A DNA stretch of 49,970 bases, from contig JAUIFX010000007.1 of NCBI GenBank assembly GCA_030429865.1, forward strand, positions 1 to 49,970, given 5' to 3'. The notes beneath the pieces were generated by a model. That model did not search any database, had not been told where the DNA came from, and was given only the letters and a program-made list of their open reading frames with translations. Within the stretch, counting starts at the first letter, position 1, and every line of letters begins with the position of its first letter. The stretch comes from Gammaproteobacteria bacterium. GTDB lineage: Bacteria; Pseudomonadota; Gammaproteobacteria; Ga0077536. The translations under genes and the position numbers were made by a program. Positions 1-10,367 of the stretch are shown here, one piece after another.

Positions 1-34
1 TGCGCAATCGCCGGAATCGCCCGGCTGGCCAGCC

Positions 35-598
35 TCACGGCCGCTCTTGCCGCCCCTTCGAGAAACACGGCTGGATCGAAAGTGGTTCTGAAGACCGGCG
101 CTCCGGCAACCAGGCGGTCTTCATCTCGACCTTCTGCACCACGTGGGTGGCGTTCGGGAACATCTCCATGTTGCCGGCATGGTCGAGGTGCATGTGGGAG
201 AGCACGACGTACTTCACGTCGTCGGTGCTGTAGCCGAACTTCTCCAGCCACTTGTCGATGACTTCCTCTCGTTTCTGGATCGGCAGGAAGGCCTGGCACA
301 GCTTGCCCCAGTAGCTCTCGCACTGACCGTCCGAAACGGCGACGTTGTTGCCGGTGTCATAGACCACCAGGCCGCGCGGGTGATCGATGATGTACATCGC
401 TACCGGCACCTTGATGAGCTTGCCGACGTCGCGCATCGCGGTCATCCAGCCCTTGTCGAGCTGCAGCACGCCACTGGTGACCTGGTAGAGCTTGATCGTG
501 CCCTCGGCGCCGGCCCCCGCCGGCAGCATGCCGAGCACGAGCGCAACGAAGAGCAACCGGCCGCGCAGCGCGCGCCAAACACGACTAAACGGGATCAT
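35..598 (-). pseudogene. MBL-fold metallo-hydrolase (AHL-lactonase-like), C-terminally truncated
   Basis: Signal peptide then SHMHLDHAGN (HxHxDH metal motif). Ends abruptly after the motif with an unrelated tail, lacking the second half of the fold. Confidence 0.65.
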
Positions 599-692
599 GA
601 GCGATTGGTCTCCCCTGTACCGGACCGCGGCGACGCTGCCGCGCGAACGGCATTGTAGCGGGCGTTGCCGGCCTTGTGGGCCGGCAACGCCA

Positions 693-1487
693 TCAGATGT
701 CCTCGGGCACGGTATGGCCCTTGCTGCGCTTGGCCTCGATGTAACGACGGTTGTGCTCGCAGATCCCCGCGATCAGCGATACCGCCTCGGCCACCCGCTG
801 CCCGTGCGCCTCGAGCTGGGCGCGCTTGTCCGGGTTGTTCGACAGCAGGCGGATCGGCCGTCCATCGAGCAGATACTTGAGCACCACCGCGGCATCGCTG
901 AAATCACGCGAATCCTCCGGCAGCCCGAGCGCCACGTTGGCCTGGTAGGTGTTGTGGCCACGATCCTGCAGCAGGTAGGTCACGGCCTTGGCCCACAGGC
1001 CGATGCCGCGCCCTTCGTGGCCGCTCATGTAGACCACGGCGCCGGCGCCGGCGTCCTTGATCTGCTCGAACGCGGCCTCGAGCTGGGGTCCGCAGTCGCA
1101 GCGCCGCGAGCCGAACACGTCACCGGTCAGGCAGCACGAATGGATACGCACCAGGGGCCGCTCCGCGCGCCGGAACCCCGGCAACGCGAACACCGAGTTG
1201 ACCGACATCGAGCTGTGGAGCAGGTGACGGAATGCCTCGCTGCCGCCGTCATCGACCTCGTGCGCCGCTTCGAGCACCGCGGAAAGCTCGGTGCGGCGCA
1301 CGAAGGGAAACCATTCGAGCATGATTTCCTCGTCGCCGATGAAGCGCGGAATCGGCACCGGCCCCAGCACCGACATGAACGCGCCGGGTGCGTCCCCGGG
1401 CACCACGGCACCGTCACGATCGAGCGTGACCAGCAGTCCCTCGTCCTCCAGGCGGAGACGAATCGAACTATCGACGTAACTGAACAA
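693..1487 (-). CDS. ribA: GTP cyclohydrolase II family protein
   Basis: SCCLTGDVFGSRRCDCG zinc-binding Cys motif, EGRGIGL, SRDF and LLSNNPDK motifs. TTG start in the ORF track. Confidence 0.8.
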   Translation of the reverse strand: MFSYVDSSIRLRLEDEGLLVTLDRDGAVVPGDAPGAFMSVLGPVPIPRFIGDEEIMLEWFPFVRRTELSAVLEAAHEVDDGGSEAFRHLLHSSMSVNSVFALPGFRRAERPLVRIHSCCLTGDVFGSRRCDCGPQLEAAFEQIKDAGAGAVVYMSGHEGRGIGLWAKAVTYLLQDRGHNTYQANVALGLPEDSRDFSDAAVVLKYLLDGRPIRLLSNNPDKRAQLEAHGQRVAEAVSLIAGICEHNRRYIEAKRSKGHTVPEDI

Positions 1488-1590
1488 TGGTCCTTCCTTT
1501 CGAATGCGTTACGGGCAGCGCCGGTACCGGCGCTCGTACGCGGCCGGCGCCGCCCAAACGCCCATGATACGCGCTGCGTGCGCCAGCCGT

Positions 1591-2352
1591 TCAGTGCGAC
1601 GGCGTGAAGATATCGCTGTAGGCGGCGTAGACCGACGCGCTGAGAACCGGCCCCAGGATCAGCCAGCCGAGCGCGAGCGGGATCGAGGCGAGGACGGCGA
1701 AGAACACGAGCACCACGCCGTACAGCGTCAGCGCACCGAGATTGCGGGTGCAGGCGCCGAAACTCGCCTTGAGTGCGGCCACGGGTGCGCAGCCGGCGAG
1801 CACCACCAGGGCCGGGGCGAACCACACGGCCATGTAGACCGGCGCCAGCACGAGGACGAAGACCAGCGCGCCGAGCAACCCGCCCGCGACCGGCAGCACC
1901 GCACCGGGCGAAGCGTCGCCGGCAAAGGCTTCGAAGCCGCCGCCGAGGCCGAACAACAGGCTCAGAAGCACGCCAACGACGAGTATCGCGACGAACGAGG
2001 CCAGCAGGGTGAAGACGCCGACCAGGGCCAGCGGCCCGGTGTGCGAGCGGAAGCCCGCGAACAGGTGCGCGAAACGCAGCGTGCCGCCACGCGCGAGCTC
2101 GTCGCAACCGAGCATGATGCCGCCGACGAAGACCGGCCCGAGGATGGTCAGCGCCAATGGCCCGATGACGGGGACCAGGCTGCCGGCGATGTTGATCGCG
2201 AACAGCGCCGCGACCAGGCCGATCCACACGCCCGGTGCGCGGCGGAAAAATTGCCAGCCCGCGGCGAGCCAGGCCCACCCGCGTTCCGTCGCACAGCGCC
2301 GTGGTGCCGGCGGCGGCGCCCCCTCGCTCACCAACCGCGTGTCCTCGTTCAT
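1591..2352 (-). CDS. multi-pass membrane protein, BPSS1780-like family
   Basis: Several hydrophobic helices with Gly-rich repeats; internal start MNEDTRLV at 2352. Confidence 0.6.
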   Translation of the reverse strand: MNEDTRLVSEGAPPPAPRRCATERGWAWLAAGWQFFRRAPGVWIGLVAALFAINIAGSLVPVIGPLALTILGPVFVGGIMLGCDELARGGTLRFAHLFAGFRSHTGPLALVGVFTLLASFVAILVVGVLLSLLFGLGGGFEAFAGDASPGAVLPVAGGLLGALVFVLVLAPVYMAVWFAPALVVLAGCAPVAALKASFGACTRNLGALTLYGVVLVFFAVLASIPLALGWLILGPVLSASVYAAYSDIFTPSH

Positions 2353-2404
2353 GGCTCCTCCCTCACCCTCTGCCCCGGCCGTGACGCGACCGGCCGCGGC
2401 CGCG

Positions 2405-3274
2405 TCAGGACGCCAGCGCCTCGAGCGCGGCCCAGTCGGGACCCGGTTCGCCATCGGCCCGGATCGGCTGGATCACGACCTGGTCGGCGCCAGCGTCGAA
2501 ATACGCCGCAAGCCCCGCCTTGATGTCGGCCGCACTGCCCCACAGCACCATCGCGTCCATGAGGCGGTCGCTGCCGCCGTCGGCGAGGTCGCTCTCGTCG
2601 AAACCGAGCCGGAACCAGTTCTTGAAATAGTTCGGCAGCGGCAGGTAGGGCGCGAGGGCCGCACGCGCCGCGGCGCGCGCGCGCTGCGGATCCTCGCACA
2701 GGCAGACCTTCTGCTCGCAGATCACCGCGCCTTTGCCGCCCATCGCCTCGCGCGACAAAGGCACCTGGGCCGGCGTGATGTTGTAGGGGAACGCGCCGAG
2801 CGTACGCTCGGCGGACAGTTTCGACATGTTCGGCCCGAGCGCGGCGAGCACGACCTGCTTGACCGCCGGCGCGCCGCCCAGCGCCTCCCAGGCACGGTCC
2901 ATGTCGTCGAGGTAGCGGCGCATCGTCGCCAGCGGGCGCTGGTACTCGTGGCCGCGCACGTCGGAGACCAGCGGCGCGTGCGAGACGCCGAGGCCGAGCA
3001 CGAAACGGCCATCGTAGAGCGCGTTGAGCGTGTTGTGGCCCATGACCGAGGCCGCCGGATCGCGCGCGTAGATATTGGCGATGCCGCTCGCCACGACCAG
3101 CTTGCGGCTCTTGGCGAGCAGGTAGCTGCCGATGCCGAAGGTCTCGTAATTGAATGCCTCCGGGTACCACAGCGTCGAGTAGCCGAGTTCCTCGACGCGC
3201 CCGCACAGCTCGGCGAGCTGTGCGCCATCGAGCTGATCGGTGAAGGTGAACACGCCGTACTTGCCGAATTTCAT
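2405..3274 (-). CDS. LLM class (F420-type) oxidoreductase
   Basis: MKFGKYGVFTF..., GRFVLGLGVSHAPLV and luciferase-like TIM-barrel pattern. Confidence 0.8.
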   Translation of the reverse strand: MKFGKYGVFTFTDQLDGAQLAELCGRVEELGYSTLWYPEAFNYETFGIGSYLLAKSRKLVVASGIANIYARDPAASVMGHNTLNALYDGRFVLGLGVSHAPLVSDVRGHEYQRPLATMRRYLDDMDRAWEALGGAPAVKQVVLAALGPNMSKLSAERTLGAFPYNITPAQVPLSREAMGGKGAVICEQKVCLCEDPQRARAAARAALAPYLPLPNYFKNWFRLGFDESDLADGGSDRLMDAMVLWGSAADIKAGLAAYFDAGADQVVIQPIRADGEPGPDWAALEALAS

Positions 3275-3457
3275 CAGGTGCCTCCCACTGGACTGGCCGC
3301 CAAGCATACCGCCAGGCGCGGCGGGGCGCAGCCGCCGCGCTTGTCACGCGGCGCTGCCAGGGGCTAGCCTCGCGACGCTGCGCCGCGCTGCGCCGCGCTG
3401 CGTGGCAGCACGCGCCGCCATGCGATGCCTCACGGCCCCGACACAGGAGACCCGCCG

Positions 3458-4594
3458 ATGATCCCGCGTACCGTCTATTCCGAAGAACACGAGATCTATC
3501 GTCACGCCGTGCGGCGCTTCGTCGAGCGCGAAATCGTGCCCTACCATGCGCAATGGGAACAGGACGGCATGGTCAGCCGCGAGGTATGGCGCGCCGCCGG
3601 CGAACAGGGCCTGCTCTGCCCCTTCGTACCGGAAGCCTACGGCGGCGCCGGCGGAGACTTCCTGCACGTGGCGGTCGTCGCCGAGGAACTGGCGCGCGTC
3701 GATGCCACCGGGCCCGCTTTCCACCTGCATTCCGGCATCGTCGCGCCCTACATCCTCCACTACGGCACCGAGGCGCAGAAGCAACGCTGGCTCCCGGGCA
3801 TGTGCAGCGGCGCGATCATCGGCGCCATCGCCATGAGCGAACCCGCCGCCGGCAGCGACCTGGCCGCCATCCGCACACGCGCCGTGCGCGACGGCGCCGA
3901 CTACGTGATCGACGGCCAGAAGACCTTCATCTCCAACGGCCAGCTCGCCGACCTCGTCATCACCGCCTGCAAGACCGACCCGGCGGCCGGTGCACGCGGC
4001 GTCAGCCTGATGCTCGTCGACACCACCGCGCCCGGCTTCGCGCGCGGGCGCAATCTCGACAAGATAGGCTGGAAGGCGCAGGACACCTCGGAACTGTTCT
4101 TCGACGGCGTCCGCGTGCCCGCCGATGCCCTGCTCGGCGAGGAAAACCGCGGTTTCCACCAGCTCATGCAGCAGCTCGCACAGGAACGCCTGATCGTCGC
4201 GCTGCGCTCGGCGGTGACGATGGAAGCGGCGCTCGACTGGACGCTCGACTACACGCGCGGCCGCGAAGCGTTCGGCCGCGCGATCGCGGATTTCCAGAAC
4301 ACCCGCTTCAAGCTCGCCGAGGTCAAGGCACGTGCGGTGGTGACCCGCACCTTCATCGACCGCTGCCTCGAGCTGCACATGCAGGGCGGGCTCGATGCCA
4401 ACGACGCCGCCATCGCCAAGCTGCATGCGACCGAGACGCTGATGACGGTGCTCGACGACTGCCTGCAGCTGCACGGCGGTTACGGATACATGTGGGAGTT
4501 CCCGATTGCGCGTGCCTGGGCCGGCCACCGCGTGTCGCGGATCGCCGGGGGATCGAGCGAGATCATGAAAGAAATCATCGCGCGCGCGATGTGA
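3458..4594 (+). CDS. acyl-CoA dehydrogenase
   Basis: AMSEPAAGSDLAAIRTRA, DGQKTFISNG, LHGGYGYMWEFPIARAW...GGSSEIMKEIIAR. Confidence 0.93.
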   Translation: MIPRTVYSEEHEIYRHAVRRFVEREIVPYHAQWEQDGMVSREVWRAAGEQGLLCPFVPEAYGGAGGDFLHVAVVAEELARVDATGPAFHLHSGIVAPYILHYGTEAQKQRWLPGMCSGAIIGAIAMSEPAAGSDLAAIRTRAVRDGADYVIDGQKTFISNGQLADLVITACKTDPAAGARGVSLMLVDTTAPGFARGRNLDKIGWKAQDTSELFFDGVRVPADALLGEENRGFHQLMQQLAQERLIVALRSAVTMEAALDWTLDYTRGREAFGRAIADFQNTRFKLAEVKARAVVTRTFIDRCLELHMQGGLDANDAAIAKLHATETLMTVLDDCLQLHGGYGYMWEFPIARAWAGHRVSRIAGGSSEIMKEIIARAM

Positions 4595-4692
4595 CGGCGG
4601 TGGCGTCGGGACGACGCCGCGCAGCGGCGACCGGACGCGTCACGGAGGCGGGCGCCGAGCGGATGCCGCGGGGATCGAGGTCCGCAAACGCA

Positions 4693-4718
4693 AACGGCAG
4701 GGCCGAAGCCCTGCCGTT
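4693..4718 (-). terminator. stem-loop downstream of PEP-CTERM-type gene
   Basis: Perfect 11-bp inverted repeat AACGGCAGGGC-CGAA-GCCCTGCCGTT; on the minus strand the loop is C(TTCG)G. Confidence 0.65.
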
Positions 4719-4792
4719 GCGTGGCAAGCAAAGCCTGCCGGGCCAGACGCTGCCGACCGTGCTAGCGGTCAGCAGCGGTGCCCGGGCGACAC

Positions 4793-5407
4793 TCAGGCGC
4801 GGCGGTTGCGCCCGGTGACGACCAGCAGGCTGGCCAGCGAGGTGCCGAGCATCCACACCGCTGCAGGCAGCGGAATCGGTGCCACGGTCGCCGTCAGCGA
4901 AGCCTCGGTCTTGTTGATCGCCGCGTTGGACGCCCACAGGACGTTGAGGATCGAGACGTTGACGCTGGTCAGGTTCTGGCCGGTCAGGTCAATCGACTGA
5001 CCGAGCGGACCCCATGCGCCGTCCAGGCCGGAGTTCACCGACGTGCCGGCAACCGGGCCGGTGTTGTTGGCCAGGAGCTGCACGATGGCGCCGGTGGTAC
5101 CTGCCTGGGCAAGGTAGTTACCGGACTCGGAGTAGAAAAGACCCGTGATGTACTGGCCCGGATCGGCCGTCACCGTAAAGGTGATCGTGTCGGTGATCGC
5201 ACCGGAACCGCCGAGTGCGAAATTCGACACGTCGATCACGAGCGAGTCATCGACCTGCACCGTGCCGGCTGCGCTGAAGCCGGTGCCATCGTCGCCGTCG
5301 GTGGTGCCGATGGCCGAGTAGGTCACGGATGCGGCCTGCGCTGCCATGCTGAGGCAGAACAGCGCTCCGGCCGCCAGGGTTCCCTTGGCTAGTTTGTCAA
5401 TATTCAT
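4793..5407 (-). CDS. VPLPA/PEP-CTERM-type exported protein
   Basis: Signal peptide MNIDKLAKGTLAAGALFCLSMAAQA; C-terminus PIPLPAAVWMLGTSLASLLVVTGRNRRA (sorting motif, TM helix, Arg tail). Confidence 0.85.
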   Translation of the reverse strand: MNIDKLAKGTLAAGALFCLSMAAQAASVTYSAIGTTDGDDGTGFSAAGTVQVDDSLVIDVSNFALGGSGAITDTITFTVTADPGQYITGLFYSESGNYLAQAGTTGAIVQLLANNTGPVAGTSVNSGLDGAWGPLGQSIDLTGQNLTSVNVSILNVLWASNAAINKTEASLTATVAPIPLPAAVWMLGTSLASLLVVTGRNRRA

Positions 5408-5792
5408 CTTACCTGTCCCTAATCTTTGTATTACGTTCGCGGCAACGCGCGGACTATGCCGCCCACCTACCGTATCCGGCCAACTCGTCACCCTGGCCGG
5501 AACTGGAATTCATACTATCGCTGCACCGCATTACGGTAAATTGACCGCGGGGGTGCTCCGGCCACTTTTAGCGGTAATAGTTCCCACAACGGACAGATTT
5601 CGCTAAAGCCGTTGTCGCCGGCGGTCCGGGGTTCGTCATCCGGCGGCACGAAAACTTCTCTAAGTTACTGATCCATTGCCACCGCCCCCCACGTATGGGG
5701 GATTCGAGGCGGTGACGCGGGTTGGGGCCTTGCGCCCGTCCGCGGCGCGGGGCAGGTAACATGCCGCCGCCCGCCCTCCAGAGCAGACGACC

Positions 5793-8700
5793 ATGCGCAA
5801 GATTCCAGACTGGCTCAAGCGGCCCCGCAACGCCGCGTTGACCGCGCTCGGCGTGGTCGCGATTCTCACCCTGCTGACGCTGTTCCATCCGCGCGTGCAG
5901 ACCGCCCTGGTGCGCGACCAGCTCGCGCCGCACGTCGATGCGTTCAGCGTGGAACGCGTTCACCTGCTGCCCTGGGCCCTGCGCGTCGACGACCTCCAAC
6001 TCGAGACGAACGGCATCGCGATCCGCCTGCCCCGTGCCGACATCGGCATCGCGCCGTGGCGCATGCTGTTCGACGTCGTCGCCCTGCGTTACGTCGAAAT
6101 CAGCGACCTCGACGTCGACCTGAGCGGCATGCCCGTCGACGACGCGCCGTCCGAACCACCGCCCGGCCTGTTCGCCCTGCTCGAACAGGCCGGCTACGGC
6201 ATCGCACTCGGCCCGGTCGTCGCCAGCGCCAGCGTCGTCACGCCGCCCGGCCCGGTCCTGCGCGTCCGTCTCGGCGGGGGAAGCATCGACACCGAGAGCG
6301 AGGGCAGTGTGAATGTCGAGGTCGTGGCCGAGGAAGTTGCCGCTGACACGCGCATCGAGGTCGGCGGCGCGCTCAACGTCCGCCAGGGCGAGGCCGGGCG
6401 CTACGACGCGCTGGGCCTGGAACTGCTCGCGCTGCTGACGGCCCCGGCGCTGCCGCAGGAAGACGTCATCGCCCTGTCCGCGCGGGCCACGCCGCTGCGC
6501 GAAGAACGCCCGCGCAGCGATGCGCCGGAGGAAACCGAGTCGGTCATCGTCGCCGACGACCTGACGCTGGTATTGTCGAAGCCCGGCGAGGAAACCGACC
6601 CGCTGCACCTGCACGTCGAGAGCCGTCACGACACCGCGGCGCACCGTCTTGCAGGGACCTTCCGCCTTGCCATGAACGAGGCGCTGGTCAGCTTCTACGT
6701 GCCGCAGGCGGAGCTGCCGAACTTCGACGAGCGCGCGACGGGGCGTTTCGCGCTCGACCTGCAGACCTTGCAGCTCGATCTGGACTACGCGGGAACCGCG
6801 CGACTCGGGGCGATCGGCAGGCTGCTCGGCGACAACCTCGCCATACCCGAGACGCTGCTGCTGACGAAATCCTTCGACGTCTCGCTCGCCGACGGCGCGG
6901 TGACTGTCGGGTCGCTGCTCGCCACGCTGGCAGAGACCGATCGCCCACCGCTGCTGACCGCGCAGGCGAGTGCCCCGTTGCACGTCGACCTCGCCGCGCC
7001 CGCCGACCTGCTCGCACAGGACGCGACGCTCGCCCACGTGACGCTCGATGCGCTGCCGCTCAGCTGGGTCAACGGCTGGCTTGCCGAGCCCGCGATCGAG
7101 ACCGGCACGCTGAGCGCGGCGTTCTCAGTCGCCAGCGATGGCGGCGCGCTGGTGGTCACGCCGAGCGATGCGCTGCGCGCCGAGATCAGCGCGCTCGACG
7201 CGCGCTACGCCCTGTCGCTGCCACTGCTGCTGACGGCGCAGCCGCGGGTCCGCTACGAGGACGAATCCCTCGCCGCCGAGATCGGGCAGGTTCGTCTCGT
7301 GGCCGGCACCGCCGAGCTCGCGACGCTCTCGGCCCGTGCACGACTGGCGCCCGGCGCCGCGGCGGGGCCCCGGATTACGCTGCAGGGGAAGTTCGACGTC
7401 GACCAGGTCTTGGCGCAGCCGATGGTCGCGGCGCAGCTCGCCGGTTATCCGCTGCCGGACGGCCTCGCGCTGGCGCTCGACGGCGAATTCACGCTGCCGG
7501 CAGGCGGCCTGCGCCTCGAGACCCTGCACGCAGCACTCACCCGGGCGGCCGGACGGCCGCTGGTCGAACTGGACAGCCTGGCCCCCGTGGCGATAGCCCT
7601 CGGCGAAGCCGGTGCGCGTCTCGACAATCCCCCCGGCGAACTCGTACTGGTGACGCTGGACGACCTCGATCTCGCCTGGGCCGACCCGTTCGTCCCCGAC
7701 CTCTCGTTGTCCGGCATGCTCGACGGCGCCACGCTCACGCTCAGCACGGGCGCCGAGGTCGATACCCTCGCGCTGCGATCGCGCGCGCCGCTCAGCCTGC
7801 GTCGCGTCACCCTGCGCGACGAGACGAGCACCCTGGTCGAGAACCTCGCGCTGCGCGTGAGCGCCGAAGTGGACTACGAACCGGCGCGGGTCGCGCTGCG
7901 CTACTCGGGCCTCGATGCGCGGCTCGGCGGCACCGCACTCGCGCGAGCCCGCGGATCGGTGACGCTGGAACTTCCCGGTGGCACGGGCGACGCCCCGGGT
8001 GGCACCGCGAACGGCGTTGCGGATGACGGTGCTACCCCGGCCGGCACCGCTACCGCCGTCAAGGCACGGGCGGACGGGCACATCGAACTCGATCTCGCCG
8101 GCTTGCGGCGCCTGCCGCCGCTCGTGGCCTCGCTTGCCGAGATCGAACCCGAGCGCCGCTGGCGCGTCGCCGCCGACTATGCCCTCGGCGGCGATGCGTC
8201 ACGCGTCGACATCACGCGCCTCGCCGCGGCCGTCACGGTCGACGACCGCGAGCGCCTCGGCCTGAACAGCGCCGCGCCGCTCGTGCTGCGCCCGCGCATC
8301 GCGGCAGGCGAGCCGCTTGCCAGCCACCTCACCGGCGCGCTCGAGGCGCGCATCGATGCGCTCGATTCGGCGCTCGTCAACGACCTCGTTCCACTTACCG
8401 GCGTGGCCTTCGAGGCCTTGTCCGCGCATGCCACGCTGCACTCCGATGGCAGCGAGTTGAGCGCCGAACTGCTCGACCCGCTGTCGCTGCGCGGCGTGCG
8501 GCTGAGCACCGCGGACGGAGACGCGCTGCTGCACCCGTTCTCGGCCGCGCTCAGCGGCCGCCTCGACGCGCGCGGACAGCGGCTGGACGCCAGGATCGAG
8601 GATCTCGCGCTGCGCTTCGACGCACGACCGGAACCCACGGCCCTGAGCGGCAGCCTCGCGCTGACCATCGATCCCGGCGCCCGCGTGCCGTTGCGCCGGC

Positions 8701-10244
8701 TCGCTGCCGAACTCGGCGGTTTCCTGCCGGTGCTGCTCGACCAACCCGCGGTGCTGCCGGGCCACAGCCTGCGCCAGGGCCGTCTCGCGCTGAGCGCGAC
8801 CGTGGCCGAGGACGGCACCATCGGCGGCGACGTCGTGCTCGACGAACTCGCCGCGGACGATGCGCTCGCCATCGCGCGCCTGACCGCGAAAGCCACGGGC
8901 AACATGGACGCCGACGGCGCCGGGTTCGCGTTCCGCATGCCGCTCAGCGGCACGGGCCGCAGCGGCGAGACCGACGGCTTGCTGACGGCGGGCTATGCCC
9001 CCCGTGAGGCCGCCAATGCGCTGCTCGATCTCGAACTGACCAGCCGCCGCTTCCTGCTCAACGATGTGCTCGCGAGCATTGCGAGCATCGCCGGCGCGCC
9101 ACCGCCACCGGGCGCGGCCCCCGCGCAGCCGGCCGACGCGGCCGCCGCCGATACCGCGCCGCGCGAACCCGATCGCACGCCGGACGAGGCCGCTTTCTGG
9201 GACGTGCTGCCTTACGACGCCCGCGTGCGCTACCACATCGACGACCTCTACTACACCGACTACGTCATCTTCAACGACGTGCAGGGCGAGATCACGCTGA
9301 GCCCGACGCGTTTCGAACTCGCGAAGCTGGCAGCGCGCTTCCACGACAGCCCGCTGACCTTCGACGGCCGCCTCGAATTCCTCGGCGACGCGGCCGAACC
9401 CTACGCGCTCGCCCTCGACGGACGCATCGACGAGTTCGATCTCAACCAGTTCTTCACCGAGCTCGTGCCCGGTACCAAGCCGCGCGTCGAGGGTCTGTTC
9501 AGCGTCGACGTCGACGCCCACGGCACGTCACCCAACATGCCCGAGTACCGCAACGAACTCGGCTTCGACCTCGCGCTGCGCAGTCGCGATGGCCTGTTCC
9601 GCCCGCTGCCACCGGACAGCGTGCTCATGACCGGGGCCTCCGACGTGCTCGGCATCGTCGGCGAGGGACTGTCCTACGTTCCTACCGGCGGCTTCGGCGC
9701 GGGGGTGGTGTCGCGCCTGGTCAACTACATCAAGGTCATCGACTACGACCGCATCGACATCCACGTGGTCCGCGGCGACAGCCGGGACATCGTCATCGAA
9801 CAGTTCCACGTGCTCAGCCCGACCGTCCACCTGAGCGCGAGCGGCGGCATCGACTACGTCGACGGCAAGGACATCCTCGACAGCCCGCTGGAACTCGACG
9901 CCAGCCTCAACATGAGCGGCAAGGGCGCTGCCATTCTCTACAGCATGGATCTGCTCGAGGACGGTGAAGACGCCTACGGCTATGCCAAGGGGCCCTCGTT
10001 CCGCATCCGCGGCACGCCGTCGAGCACCGAGTCGAACTTCACCGAGATCGTCAACGCCGCCGCCGACGGCACCCTCAAGGGCGGCATCACCCGGCCGATC
10101 TCGGGGCTCATCGGCAACGTCAAGTACCGCTGGTTCGGCGACGCGCCGGATCCCTACACCGATGATGACGGCGACAAGGAAGGCGCACGGGGAGGCGAAG
10201 ACGACGCCGGAGCCGCACAGCCCGACCCGGCAGGCACGCCCTGA
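5793..10244 (+). CDS. DUF748 / AsmA-like large envelope protein
   Basis: 1483 aa; N-terminal TM anchor; long beta-rich repetitive body; DUF748-type C-terminal region. Confidence 0.8.
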   Translation: MRKIPDWLKRPRNAALTALGVVAILTLLTLFHPRVQTALVRDQLAPHVDAFSVERVHLLPWALRVDDLQLETNGIAIRLPRADIGIAPWRMLFDVVALRYVEISDLDVDLSGMPVDDAPSEPPPGLFALLEQAGYGIALGPVVASASVVTPPGPVLRVRLGGGSIDTESEGSVNVEVVAEEVAADTRIEVGGALNVRQGEAGRYDALGLELLALLTAPALPQEDVIALSARATPLREERPRSDAPEETESVIVADDLTLVLSKPGEETDPLHLHVESRHDTAAHRLAGTFRLAMNEALVSFYVPQAELPNFDERATGRFALDLQTLQLDLDYAGTARLGAIGRLLGDNLAIPETLLLTKSFDVSLADGAVTVGSLLATLAETDRPPLLTAQASAPLHVDLAAPADLLAQDATLAHVTLDALPLSWVNGWLAEPAIETGTLSAAFSVASDGGALVVTPSDALRAEISALDARYALSLPLLLTAQPRVRYEDESLAAEIGQVRLVAGTAELATLSARARLAPGAAAGPRITLQGKFDVDQVLAQPMVAAQLAGYPLPDGLALALDGEFTLPAGGLRLETLHAALTRAAGRPLVELDSLAPVAIALGEAGARLDNPPGELVLVTLDDLDLAWADPFVPDLSLSGMLDGATLTLSTGAEVDTLALRSRAPLSLRRVTLRDETSTLVENLALRVSAEVDYEPARVALRYSGLDARLGGTALARARGSVTLELPGGTGDAPGGTANGVADDGATPAGTATAVKARADGHIELDLAGLRRLPPLVASLAEIEPERRWRVAADYALGGDASRVDITRLAAAVTVDDRERLGLNSAAPLVLRPRIAAGEPLASHLTGALEARIDALDSALVNDLVPLTGVAFEALSAHATLHSDGSELSAELLDPLSLRGVRLSTADGDALLHPFSAALSGRLDARGQRLDARIEDLALRFDARPEPTALSGSLALTIDPGARVPLRRLAAELGGFLPVLLDQPAVLPGHSLRQGRLALSATVAEDGTIGGDVVLDELAADDALAIARLTAKATGNMDADGAGFAFRMPLSGTGRSGETDGLLTAGYAPREAANALLDLELTSRRFLLNDVLASIASIAGAPPPPGAAPAQPADAAAADTAPREPDRTPDEAAFWDVLPYDARVRYHIDDLYYTDYVIFNDVQGEITLSPTRFELAKLAARFHDSPLTFDGRLEFLGDAAEPYALALDGRIDEFDLNQFFTELVPGTKPRVEGLFSVDVDAHGTSPNMPEYRNELGFDLALRSRDGLFRPLPPDSVLMTGASDVLGIVGEGLSYVPTGGFGAGVVSRLVNYIKVIDYDRIDIHVVRGDSRDIVIEQFHVLSPTVHLSASGGIDYVDGKDILDSPLELDASLNMSGKGAAILYSMDLLEDGEDAYGYAKGPSFRIRGTPSSTESNFTEIVNAAADGTLKGGITRPISGLIGNVKYRWFGDAPDPYTDDDGDKEGARGGEDDAGAAQPDPAGTP

Positions 10245-10320
10245 CGGCAACGCCGGCACGCAGCGAGCGCGCCGCGGCCCGCGCTGCGGCCTGCGACGCG
10301 CGGCCCGGCGGCGCAAACGC

Positions 10321-10334
10321 TTGACCTGGATCAG
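10321..10334 (+). promoter_or_regulatory. candidate FNR/ANR box upstream of hemN
   Basis: TTGACCTGGATCAG versus TTGATNNNNATCAA, 33 bp before the hemN ATG. Confidence 0.5.
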
Positions 10335-10367
10335 CGTGTCGCCGGGTATTCGTAGTCTGATCACACG

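Noticed and set aside
693-1487. GTP cyclohydrolase II with altered motifs (SGHEGRGIGL, NTYQAN) as a functionally diverged paralog
   Set aside because: Aligned by eye to E. coli RibA, the three zinc Cys, Tyr105, Asp126 and Arg128 equivalents are retained, so ordinary activity is the simplest reading.
492-2523. Overlapping plus-strand ORFs (371 and 339 aa)
   Set aside because: Antisense to ribA-like and membrane protein genes; composition typical of shadow ORFs.
3376-3402. 10-bp GC tandem repeat CGCCGCGCTG upstream of the acyl-CoA dehydrogenase
   Set aside because: Short and simple in a GC-rich context; weak evidence for function.
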